This document shows positions 1 to 7,012 of a stretch of DNA of 33,725 nucleotides, piece by piece (the first letter of the stretch is position 1; each line of letters starts with the position of its first letter). The position numbers and the translations under genes are program-made. The DNA is from Bacteroidales bacterium (GTDB taxonomy: Bacteria > Bacteroidota > Bacteroidia > Bacteroidales > WCHB1-69), in NCBI GenBank assembly GCA_017964255.1, contig JAGCSI010000078.1, positions 1 through 33,725 on the forward strand, given 5' to 3'. The notes under the pieces are model-generated. The model ran no database searches and had not been told where the DNA came from. It saw only the letters and a program-made list of their open reading frames with translations.

Positions 1-1508
1 ACCGTATCTATGCCGACAAAAACAACCACCCTGCTAAGTATTCAAAAGACAATGTTCCCTTTACCCCAAAGAAATACTTCACCATTTCCACCAAAGGTGT
101 GGAAGAAAATGATTTCACCCTCGTATTCGGTTATCCTGGTACTACCCAGCAGTTTATCATTTCGGATGCGGTGGATATGACGGTGAATGATATCAATCCC
201 GTGGCCATCCACCAGCGTGGCGTGCGCCTCGACATCATGAAGAAATACCAGAATCTGTCCACAGAAATCCGCCTGATGTACTCCGCCAAATCGAATTCCA
301 TCTCCAACGGTTGGAAGAAATGGATAGGGGAGAGCAAGGGACTGAAAGAGTGCAAGGTGGTGGAGAAAAAGCAGGCCGAGGAGGCCGAGTTTGAGCAGTG
401 GCTTAAACAGAATCCCGTGATGAACTCGAAGTACGGCAATGTGCTGCCCGACCTGAAGAAATCTTACAGCACTTATCGCAAATACAATACCAGCACCACT
501 TATTTCTACGAGACCTTCTGGGCGGTGGAGATGATGCAGTTCATGCATCGCAATTGCTCAAAAGTGATAGATATGGCAATGGACAAAACGGTCACCAATG
601 AGCAGTTCGAAGAGGTCAAAGCCAATTTGTTGCCTCGCATTGACGCTTTCTTCGCTTCTTATTACAAACCTATTGACAAAGAGTGTTTTGTGGAACTGAT
701 GTACTATTATTTCACCACTTTGGATCCGGAATTCATTCCTAATGAACTGAAAACTTATACGGGTTGTACAGGTCTTCCTGCTCCTGTGTTGAAAATGGTC
801 ATACAGGATTATGCTGAGAAGATTTTTGAGCAGTCTGTTTATAAAGATGCGGAAACATTTAAGGCCTTCTTGCAGAAAGCCAATAAAAAAGCGGTGGCGA
901 AACTGGACAAAGATGTGATTTTCCAACTGTTCAATCCCGCTATGGAGCAATATGGAAATGATTATGCGGCCATGCGAGAAGTCTATTCGCAAATCAACAA
1001 CGACTATCGTTTGTATGTGAAAGCCTTGATGCTCAAAGAGAAAGACAAGACCTTCTATCCTGATGCTAATCTTACGATGCGTGTCACCTACGGTCAGGTG
1101 AAGGGCTTCCATCCTCAAGACGGCAAGGACTACATTTATTATACCACTTTGGCAGGTGTAATAGAAAAAGATAATCCTGACATCTTCGACTACAAGGTGG
1201 ATCCGAAGCTGAAACAGCTTTACGAAACCAAAGATTACGGCCGTTATGCCAACAGCAAGGGCGAGATGCCCGTGGCTTTCATCGCCAGCAATCACACCAC
1301 AGGCGGCAACTCGGGCAGCCCCGTTATCAACGCTAACGGCGAGCTGATCGGTGTGAACTTCGACCGCGTTTGGGAAGGCACCATGAGCGACATTAACTAC
1401 GATGTGAACCGTTGTCGTAATATCTCCTTGGATATCAGATATTTCCTCTTTATTGTAGACAAGTTCGCAGGCGCTCAGAATATTCTGAACGAAATGACAC
1501 TCAATTAA
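1..1508 (+). CDS. S46 family dipeptidyl-peptidase, DPP11-like (5' end outside window)
   Basis: Periplasmic serine exopeptidase that removes dipeptides from oligopeptide N-termini, central to amino-acid nutrition in Bacteroidota. The frame is open from the first codon at position 3 to the TAA at 1506-1508 (about 501 residues), so roughly the first 220 residues of a ~720-residue family member lie outside, including the catalytic His. The catalytic Ser is in GNSGSP (codon 1311-1313), about 64 residues from the end as in the family. Eighteen codons downstream, in FDRVWEG, is Arg (codon 1365-1367). This is the position that is Gly in DPP7 and Arg (Arg673) in Porphyromonas DPP11, where it confers preference for Asp/Glu at P1. 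I infer an acidic-specific DPP11-type enzyme. The segment RIYADKNNH at the left edge may contain the catalytic Asp. Confidence 0.93.
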   Translation, partial: RIYADKNNHPAKYSKDNVPFTPKKYFTISTKGVEENDFTLVFGYPGTTQQFIISDAVDMTVNDINPVAIHQRGVRLDIMKKYQNLSTEIRLMYSAKSNSISNGWKKWIGESKGLKECKVVEKKQAEEAEFEQWLKQNPVMNSKYGNVLPDLKKSYSTYRKYNTSTTYFYETFWAVEMMQFMHRNCSKVIDMAMDKTVTNEQFEEVKANLLPRIDAFFASYYKPIDKECFVELMYYYFTTLDPEFIPNELKTYTGCTGLPAPVLKMVIQDYAEKIFEQSVYKDAETFKAFLQKANKKAVAKLDKDVIFQLFNPAMEQYGNDYAAMREVYSQINNDYRLYVKALMLKEKDKTFYPDANLTMRVTYGQVKGFHPQDGKDYIYYTTLAGVIEKDNPDIFDYKVDPKLKQLYETKDYGRYANSKGEMPVAFIASNHTTGGNSGSPVINANGELIGVNFDRVWEGTMSDINYDVNRCRNISLDIRYFLFIVDKFAGAQNILNEMTLN

Positions 1509-1516
1509 CAGATTTT

Positions 1517-2866
1517 ATGATTGATTTCACGCATGTCGGAGATTTCTCCTGGCGTTACTTTTGCTATAATCATTATTTGAAATTCTTTCATAATTATCTG
1601 TATTATAGAAAGATGCATGTAATCAACAGGGGAAATATCCCTGCCAAGGGGAAACCTGTGCTGATTATCTATAACCATCAGAATGGTTTAAGCGACCCTT
1701 TGAACATCCTGTACATGTTCGACGATTTCCGTCAGCCGGTGTTCATAGCCCGCGGCGACATTTTCAAGAAGGAAAGGGTAGCCAAGATTCTGCGTTTTCT
1801 GAAGATATTGCCCACTTTCCGTACCCGCGACGGAGGGGTGAGCGACATCAAATTCAACATGACCTCGTTCAGCATAGCGGCCAAGGTGCTGAACGATGGC
1901 GGTACTTTTGTGATAGCTCCTGAGGCACAGCACCAGCAGGGCCACTATCTGGGCAGCTTCAAGAAAGGCTTCCCGCGCATAGCTTTCGCCGCCGAGGAGA
2001 TGGCCGATTTTAAGCTGGGTTTGCAGATTCTGCCGGTCAATATCCACTACAAGGACTATTACAATGCCCGTAGCGAGGTGGTGCTGACGGTGGGCGAGCC
2101 ATTCGGCTGTGCCGAGTTTGCCGAGGTTTTCAAGAACGATCCGAATATTGCCTATCAGGAACTGAACGAGAAAGCGCGTGCGCGCCTGAAAGCCATCACG
2201 CCCGACATTGAGGCCTATGAGGAGTATTATCAGGAAGAGGATTTGCTCCGCCAGATGTGGGTGAAACCCCGTTTGCAAAAGAAGGGCTTAAGCACCTCGT
2301 ATTTCCCGAATTATCCGGCAGAGGAGGTGGCACTGTTGCAGGAAATTGCACGCATGCAACAGCAGAAACCCCAAAAGTTTTCGGATTTGATGCAGTCCAC
2401 TCGCGAATACTTGAATGAGCTCCAAAAGCTGAATCTTCGGGACTGGATTATCGGCAAAAAGGCGGGTCTGGCCAAAGTGTTTCTGTACACGGTAGCGGCG
2501 GTATTTCTGTTTCCCTTGTTCCTCTTTGGTTTGGTAAGCAATATCCTGCCTTTCGAGTTCCCCGCTTTGTTCCGTAAGAAAATAAAAGACAGACAGTTGC
2601 ACTCGTCGTTCAATTTCGTGGGCGGCATGGTGGCCTTCACCGTGTATTACCTTCTGGTTCTGGCAGTGGCATGGATTGTCTCCAAAAGTTTCCTTTGCGC
2701 CTTGGGTTGTATGTTTGCCATGATTGTTTCTTTCTTCATTTTTTATGCTTATAAGAAAGGTTTGATCAAGCTGAAAGCCCTGTGGCGTTATCACAAACAG
2801 CAACGTCAGGGAGAAACTGCCCGTGCCGAAGAATTGAAGAATATCATTGCCCGTTGGTCATGGTAG
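1517..2866 (+). CDS. Membrane lysophospholipid / glycerol-phosphate acyltransferase (PlsC-like)
   Basis: A 449-residue acyltransferase expected to act in phospholipid synthesis at the inner membrane. The acyltransferase domain spans about residues 30-220. Motif I is NHQNGLSDP (His54, Asp60), followed by FIARGDIFKK, LPTFRTRDG and APEAQ (Glu136, the EGTR-like block). Five rather than four residues separate His54 and Asp60, a variant also seen in the Gat1/Sct1-like branch, so glycerol-3-phosphate could be the acceptor. The C-terminal third holds hydrophobic helices near residues 318-346 and 368-410, which should anchor it. It starts 8 nt after the peptidase stop, with no recognisable Shine-Dalgarno. 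The family is clear; the acceptor substrate is not. Confidence 0.85.
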   Translation: MIDFTHVGDFSWRYFCYNHYLKFFHNYLYYRKMHVINRGNIPAKGKPVLIIYNHQNGLSDPLNILYMFDDFRQPVFIARGDIFKKERVAKILRFLKILPTFRTRDGGVSDIKFNMTSFSIAAKVLNDGGTFVIAPEAQHQQGHYLGSFKKGFPRIAFAAEEMADFKLGLQILPVNIHYKDYYNARSEVVLTVGEPFGCAEFAEVFKNDPNIAYQELNEKARARLKAITPDIEAYEEYYQEEDLLRQMWVKPRLQKKGLSTSYFPNYPAEEVALLQEIARMQQQKPQKFSDLMQSTREYLNELQKLNLRDWIIGKKAGLAKVFLYTVAAVFLFPLFLFGLVSNILPFEFPALFRKKIKDRQLHSSFNFVGGMVAFTVYYLLVLAVAWIVSKSFLCALGCMFAMIVSFFIFYAYKKGLIKLKALWRYHKQQRQGETARAEELKNIIARWSW

Positions 2867-2957
2867 CGGGAGTGTCCATACAGTGAAATCTGACAAAATA
2901 TAAGCCTATACCATGTTTTAAAATGCGGAAAATGGTTCGTCAATAAAAAAAATGTTG

Positions 2958-2965
2958 TAATTTTG
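2958..2965 (+). promoter_or_regulatory. Bacteroidota -7 promoter box for the DHH phosphoesterase gene
   Basis: TAATTTTG matches the consensus TAnnTTTG exactly. It is 20 nt upstream of the TTG start at 2986, in the gap after the acyltransferase gene. A weak -33 candidate (TTCG) lies near 2936-2939. The predicted 5' leader is only about 15-17 nt. Confidence 0.7.
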
Positions 2966-2985
2966 CAGATTAAAACTTTGGAGTC

Positions 2986-4005
2986 TTGAATAAGCTTGAA
3001 ATTGAAAAGGCCCGCGCGGCCATCGCACAGGCAAAGAAAATAGCCATTGTAACGCATTATAATCCTGACGGAGATGCCATCGGTTCGTCGTTGGCCCTGT
3101 ATAATTTTATGGAAAACGAAGGGAAGGAGGTACATGTTATCACTCCCAACCCGTTCCCGGATTTTCTGGCTTGGATGCCCGGCAGCGATCATATTGTGGT
3201 GGAACAAGGTCATGGCAGTCAGGCCAGAAAGGTCCTGCGTGAAGCCGACCTCTTGTTTGTGGTGGACATGAATGCCCCTCACCGGGCCGGAAAGGAACTG
3301 GAACCCCAGCTGGTGAAATCCAAAGCCTTCAAGATTTTGATTGACCACCATGTGTCGCCCGACATCGATTGCGATGTGATGTACTCTTGCACCAAAACTA
3401 CTTCCGCTTCAGAATTGGTGTATAATTTTCTGTACAAGCATCTTAAATATGGCAAAGAGAAATTGTCGCTGGCCATTGCCCAGTGCTTGTATGTGGGCAT
3501 TATCACCGACACTGGCTCGCTGACCTACGCTTGCAATTATCCCGAGACATATACTGCCGTGCATCAGTTGATTAAGAAAGGTGTGGACGGAGAGGATATC
3601 CATCGGAAGGTGTACGACAATTATTCCGAGAGCCGCATGCGCCTGCTGGGACTGCTGTTGAGCCAGCGCATGAAGGTGATGCCCGAAAAGGCTGCTTCCT
3701 ATACCTATCTCACTGCTGAGGATTTGAAACAGAACCACTATAAAACCGGTGATACCGAGGGTTTTGTCAATTACGGACTGTCCATCAAAGGCATTATATT
3801 CACGGCGTTTTTCTCCGACCGGAGCAACCGCATCCATGTGTCGTTCCGCTCCAAAGGAGAGTTTGACGTCAACCTCTTCGCCCGCAAGCATTTCAATGGA
3901 GGCGGGCATCGCAATGCCGCTGCCGCCGACTTTTATGGCACTTTAGAGGATGCCATCGCTCATTTTGAAACTGTTCTGGAAGAATATGAGGGGATACTTT
4001 TCTAA
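2986..4005 (+). CDS. nrnA: DHH/DHHA1 phosphoesterase, nanoRNase/pAp phosphatase (NrnA-like)
   Basis: Cytoplasmic Mn-dependent phosphoesterase family that degrades 2-5 nt RNAs and dephosphorylates 3'-phosphoadenosine 5'-phosphate. All expected motifs are visible: THYNPDGDAIGSS (His24, Asp28, Asp30), VVDMN (Asp94), the DHH triad (120-122), GIITDTGS (Asp175), and the C-terminal substrate-binding GGGHRNAAA (305-313). The length of 339 residues is normal. The start is TTG at 2986: an in-frame TAA at 2971-2973 leaves no upstream ATG, and the N-terminus matches relatives. The 3' end overlaps the next gene by 20 nt. NrnA function is inferred from motifs; the substrate balance between nanoRNA and pAp cannot be told from sequence. 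Confidence 0.92.
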   Translation: MNKLEIEKARAAIAQAKKIAIVTHYNPDGDAIGSSLALYNFMENEGKEVHVITPNPFPDFLAWMPGSDHIVVEQGHGSQARKVLREADLLFVVDMNAPHRAGKELEPQLVKSKAFKILIDHHVSPDIDCDVMYSCTKTTSASELVYNFLYKHLKYGKEKLSLAIAQCLYVGIITDTGSLTYACNYPETYTAVHQLIKKGVDGEDIHRKVYDNYSESRMRLLGLLLSQRMKVMPEKAASYTYLTAEDLKQNHYKTGDTEGFVNYGLSIKGIIFTAFFSDRSNRIHVSFRSKGEFDVNLFARKHFNGGGHRNAAAADFYGTLEDAIAHFETVLEEYEGILF

Positions 4006-4531
4006 TTTGGGTCTTTGTTGCTCTTGCGCCTTGATGCTGCTGGCCGCTTCTTGTCACCAGAAACCGACAGGGGTGGTGACGGTACAGACTTCGCAGCAGC
4101 AGGAGGAGAAACTTGACCCATACGTGGAGGGGAACAAAAGGATTCTGGCCTTGGAGCAGGAGGAGATAGAATTGGTGATCAAACGCCACCATTGGAATAT
4201 GAACACCACCGGCACAGGCTTGAATTACGAGGTGACAGAGCAGGGGAGTGGTCCTCATTTTGCGGAAGGTGACAGTGTGTCGATGAAATATACCATTGCC
4301 TTGCTGTCAGGCAAGGAGATTTACAATTCTGATACCGATGGGGTGAAGACCTTCAGAGTGAACAAATCGGAGGAGATTCCCGCCTTGCACGAAATTGCCC
4401 AGTTGGTGTCACCGGGGGCGAAGGTCCGCATGGTGATACCCTCGCATCTGGCCTACGGCGCAGGCGGTGATGGACACGAAATCAAAGGAAGGGAAGCCCT
4501 GATTATGAATATTGAAATCTTAAATCATTAA
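3986..4531 (+). CDS. FKBP-type peptidyl-prolyl isomerase lipoprotein
   Basis: Predicted envelope lipoprotein of 181 residues with one FKBP domain. I choose ATG 3986, because it gives a proper signal peptide (MRGYFSNLGL... ending MLLAASC, lipidated Cys25). An ATG 36 nt upstream only adds residues that lie inside the preceding gene. The FKBP domain covers about residues 75-180, with GDSVSMKYTIAL, IPALHEI and VIPSHLAYGAGG; the last matches the conserved FKBP IPxxLAYG block. The gene overlaps the 3' end of the DHH gene by 20 nt and is followed 29 nt later by a second FKBP gene, so the three probably form one operon. The fold resembles GldI of gliding bacteria, but nothing else here indicates gliding. 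Isomerase activity is inferred. Confidence 0.85.
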   Translation: MRGYFSNLGLCCSCALMLLAASCHQKPTGVVTVQTSQQQEEKLDPYVEGNKRILALEQEEIELVIKRHHWNMNTTGTGLNYEVTEQGSGPHFAEGDSVSMKYTIALLSGKEIYNSDTDGVKTFRVNKSEEIPALHEIAQLVSPGAKVRMVIPSHLAYGAGGDGHEIKGREALIMNIEILNH

Positions 4532-4560
4532 CCTATAATAAATTAAATCAAAAAAGAAAA

Positions 4561-5433
4561 ATGAAAAGAACAATTTCAAAAATCATGTTGGCTGTTTTGG
4601 CAGTGGCATGTGTATTCAGTTTCAACGCTTGCAGCAAGTACAAAGGCTTTAAGCAGGACAAAGAAACGGGTATTTACTACAAATTTTACATTCAGAACAA
4701 GGATTCCGTGCAGGCCCAGACCGGTGATGCCGTGAGTTTGATGTATCAGCTGGCTCTGAAAGACTCCATTTTGGTGCCCATGATGCCCATTCAGGAACTG
4801 GTGCAAGAGTCCTTCTACAAGGGTGATGTGTATGACGCTATCCGCATGATGCATGTGGGTGACAGCGCTACTTTCATTTTGGATGCCGACACTTTCTTCC
4901 ACTATATGGGGGGTGAGAATCCTTTCGACGACAAGGAATTGTATTTCACTTTCAAGATGACCGAACTGATGCCCAAGGCTGAGGTGGATGCCATGATGCA
5001 GGCCCAGGAAGAGCAATACAACGCTTATATGGAGCAGGCCAGAGCCGCAGAGGATTCAACGATGCAGGAATACATTGCCAAAAACAAGATCAAAGTGGCT
5101 CCCACTGCCAGTGGTTTGTATTTTATCTCCAAGAAAGCCGGTAATGGTGCTCAGGCAACTCCTGGTCAGAGAGTTTTCGTTCATTATACTGGTAAATTGT
5201 TGGATGGCACCAAGTTCGACAGCTCATACGACCGTGGCGAACCCATTGATTTCGTGTTGGGTTCAGGCCAGGTGATTCCCGGCTGGGACGAAGGCATTGC
5301 CATGATGAAGGTTGGCGAGAAGGCCGTTCTGCTGATCCCCTCAAAATTAGCCTACGGCGAAAGAGGCAACCAGGTGATTCCCCCTTGCGCACCCCTCGTA
5401 TTCGATGTTGAGTTGGTGAAAGTGGGAGAGTAA
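4561..5433 (+). CDS. FKBP-type peptidyl-prolyl isomerase lipoprotein, two FKBP-like halves
   Basis: Predicted lipoprotein of 290 residues (signal peptide MKRTISKIML..., lipobox FNAC with Cys24). The C-terminal domain, about residues 180-290, is a textbook FKBP: VHYTGKLLDGTKFDSS, PIDFVLGSGQVIPGWDEG, MKVGEKAVLLIPSKLAYGERG, IPPCAPLVFDVEL. Residues ~30-140 form a degenerate second FKBP-like unit (QTGDAVSLMYQLALKDSIL, MHVGDSATFILDADTFF), joined by a charged, probably helical linker (PKAEVDAMMQAQEEQYNAYM). This arrangement suits a periplasmic folding chaperone in which one half binds clients and the other isomerises prolines. It is the last gene of the operon; a strong terminator follows 30 nt downstream. 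Confidence 0.9.
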   Translation: MKRTISKIMLAVLAVACVFSFNACSKYKGFKQDKETGIYYKFYIQNKDSVQAQTGDAVSLMYQLALKDSILVPMMPIQELVQESFYKGDVYDAIRMMHVGDSATFILDADTFFHYMGGENPFDDKELYFTFKMTELMPKAEVDAMMQAQEEQYNAYMEQARAAEDSTMQEYIAKNKIKVAPTASGLYFISKKAGNGAQATPGQRVFVHYTGKLLDGTKFDSSYDRGEPIDFVLGSGQVIPGWDEGIAMMKVGEKAVLLIPSKLAYGERGNQVIPPCAPLVFDVELVKVGE

Positions 5434-5463
5434 GCCCTCCGTTGTTTACCTTATAGAACACAG

Positions 5464-5493
5464 CAGCCGCCCCATTCGAGGCGGCTGTTTTTT
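5464..5493 (+). terminator. Rho-independent terminator after the FKBP operon
   Basis: A perfect 8-bp GC-rich stem (CAGCCGCC at 5464-5471 pairing with GGCGGCTG at 5480-5487) with an 8-nt loop is followed by six T residues (5488-5493). It lies 30 nt past the stop codon of the second FKBP gene. Confidence 0.9.
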
Positions 5494-5532
5494 GTTTATG
5501 TTGGAATTGTTGCTGTGCGAAAGAATTGCCGT

Positions 5533-6063
5533 TTACGGCAGCATGTCGGCAGGTCTGGCCTTGTAGTCGGGAAAGTCGATGGAGGAGATGGTGTCTACCA
5601 GGATTTCTGTTGGACGGTAATGGATGGTTCTAGTGATGTGTTTGGGTTGAAGAGGTTGCGAGGATTCAGGATTTTCAGCAGGAGTTTCCTCTGCGACCTG
5701 AGGGGTCTGAGATTTTTGAGTAGCTGGTGAGCTGGGGGTAGGGCAGGAGGTTGCGACAGCTTCGTCAGTCACTGTCTCGGATACCACGTTTTCTGCCAAA
5801 TCGATGGTGTCAATTTGCTGGTTCTCAGTTTTTTGTTCTTCGCAGACCGTGACAACAGTTTCTTGTGGCTCGGGCTTCGGGCTCAAACTGAAATATAACA
5901 CGGTGCCCACAACGGCAACAGCGGCGGCGGACAAGGCCAACTTGGCACCGGTGCCCATCATCGGCATCCCGCTGCTATGCTTGAAGGACTTCCAAGCCTG
6001 CGATGTATAGTCGTAGCTTTTGTCCTTGAGCTTGTCTTTTATGATTTTGTCAAATTGATCCAT
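5533..6063 (-). CDS. Single-pass membrane protein, probable partner of the adjacent ECF sigma factor
   Basis: A 176-residue protein I cannot place in a named family. A charged N-terminal cytoplasmic part (residues 1-35, MDQFDKIIKDKLKDKS...) precedes one transmembrane helix (~38-60, rich in Ala/Val). A long, low-complexity Glu/Thr/Pro/Ser-rich segment (~61-150) probably spans the periplasm, and a short conserved-looking tail follows. This layout and its position directly downstream of an ECF sigma gene are typical of anti-sigma factors or sigma-linked membrane proteins in Bacteroidales. No zinc-binding anti-sigma motif (HxxxCxxC) is present, so the anti-sigma role rests on context. The 148-nt gap to the sigma gene is filled by three short tandem arrays. 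Confidence 0.65.
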   Translation of the reverse strand: MDQFDKIIKDKLKDKSYDYTSQAWKSFKHSSGMPMMGTGAKLALSAAAVAVVGTVLYFSLSPKPEPQETVVTVCEEQKTENQQIDTIDLAENVVSETVTDEAVATSCPTPSSPATQKSQTPQVAEETPAENPESSQPLQPKHITRTIHYRPTEILVDTISSIDFPDYKARPADMLP

Positions 6064-6090
6064 GTTTTTGATGTGCTAATTGTTTTGTTA

Positions 6091-6215
6091 TGAGCGATGA
6101 GCTGTGAGCTGTGAGCTATGAGTGATGAGCTGTGAGTTTTGGATTTTGGATTTTGGATTTTGAATTTTGAATTCTTTTAATTGTCAACTGTCAATTGTCA
6201 ACTATCAACTGTCAA
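6091..6215. repeat. Three consecutive heptanucleotide arrays between the sigma and membrane-protein genes
   Basis: 6091-6136 holds six units of the type TGAGCTG (variants TGAGCGA, TGAGCTA, TGAGTGA) plus a partial unit. 6137-6171 holds five units of TTTTGGA, then TTTTGAA. 6181-6215 holds five units of the type CTGTCAA / TTGTCAA / CTATCAA. The last unit contains the TGA stop codon of the sigma gene (minus strand, 6212-6214). Confidence 0.9.
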
Positions 6216-6766
6216 CTCCTCTTCCCAATCACCTCCTTCAGTTTATTCCGGGCAAAATTCAGGTGCCAGTGCGAAGTTCCCTCCTTGATATTCAGTCTCT
6301 TGGCAATCTCGGCATGGGGCATGTCCTCGAATACATAGAGGTTGAATACCGTGCGGCTCATCTGGGGCAACTCTTGTATCAGTTGCATTAGTTCGTCTGT
6401 CGAAATCTTTGCCAGCGCCTCGTTTTCGTCATGATTTTGCAGAACGTCGTCGGGCATGTCGTCGTAATTCACTGTCTCCATGTTGGCGCGGTACTTCCTC
6501 AGGTAGTCGAGTGCCGCATTCACCATGATGGTCTTCATCCATGCCTCGAAGGAGCCGCTTGGCTGGTAGGACTTCAAGCCCGCGAAAATCTTCACAAAGC
6601 CCTCGTTCACCATATCCTGCGCGTCCTCGTAACAGTGTGCGTATCGCATGCAAACCGTGAACAGCGATCCGTAGTAGGTCTTGAAAAGCCGGTGCATGGC
6701 TCTTCGCTGGCCTTTTTTACAGTCTTCTATCAGCTGCAAAATCTCATCACCGGATGGCTTGTTCAT
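6212..6766 (-). CDS. ECF-type RNA polymerase sigma factor
   Basis: A 184-residue sigma-70 family factor of the extracytoplasmic-function type, with region 2 and region 4 only. Region 2 spans about residues 22-90 (LFKTYYGSLFTVCMRYAHCYEDAQDMVNEGFVKIF, with the DAQDMVQ-like core-binding block). Region 4 is about residues 122-178 (MQLIQELPQMSRTVFNLYVFEDMPHAEIAKRLNIKEGT), with a helix-turn-helix at AEIAKRLNI-EGTSHWHL. It reads leftward into the membrane protein at 5533-6063, which may sequester it. No TAnnTTTG box was found in the 246-nt upstream gap, so it may use a self-recognised promoter. The stop codon lies inside a CTGTCAA repeat array. Confidence 0.93.
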   Translation of the reverse strand: MNKPSGDEILQLIEDCKKGQRRAMHRLFKTYYGSLFTVCMRYAHCYEDAQDMVNEGFVKIFAGLKSYQPSGSFEAWMKTIMVNAALDYLRKYRANMETVNYDDMPDDVLQNHDENEALAKISTDELMQLIQELPQMSRTVFNLYVFEDMPHAEIAKRLNIKEGTSHWHLNFARNKLKEVIGKRS

Positions 6767-6971
6767 AGTCTATAACGTATAGTCAATAAAAAATCTTTGG
6801 TCTTATTTTTAATTTTTTAGGTCTATATCTTTCCTCCTATGTATCCCCTTCAAAATTTGTTTCATCATTCCGCCTGCATATCAGGAACCCTATCCACGGT
6901 CTTCTATCACTTTTTATATGTATAAAAATTTATTTTACAATATAATACTTGAATAACCTTACTCCAAAATA

Positions 6972-7006
6972 TAAACTTTAAACTCTAAACCTTAAACCCT
7001 AAACTT
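6972..7006. repeat. Heptanucleotide array TAAACYY downstream of lptD
   Basis: Five consecutive units: TAAACTT, TAAACTC, TAAACCT, TAAACCC, TAAACTT. The array ends 6 nt from the lptD stop codon. The rest of the 246-nt gap (6767-6971) is AT-rich, and I see no gene or promoter in it beyond a short CTATA-CGT-TATAG palindrome next to the sigma start. Confidence 0.88.
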
Positions 7007-7012
7007 TCAGTT

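Noticed and set aside
5527-5541. TGCCG-TTTA-CGGCA hairpin at the end of the sigma-partner gene as a terminator
   Set aside because: Only five base pairs, overlapping the stop codon, and no U-run on the minus strand.
6768-6784. Palindrome next to the sigma factor start as an operator
   Set aside because: The pairing is only CTATA-CGT-TATAG in an AT-rich stretch, too weak to separate from chance.
6972-7006. Telomere-like TTTAGGG/TAAACCC units here and at 21585-21712
   Set aside because: The resemblance is superficial. Arrays of the same length with unrelated units surround them, and they lie between ordinary bacterial genes.
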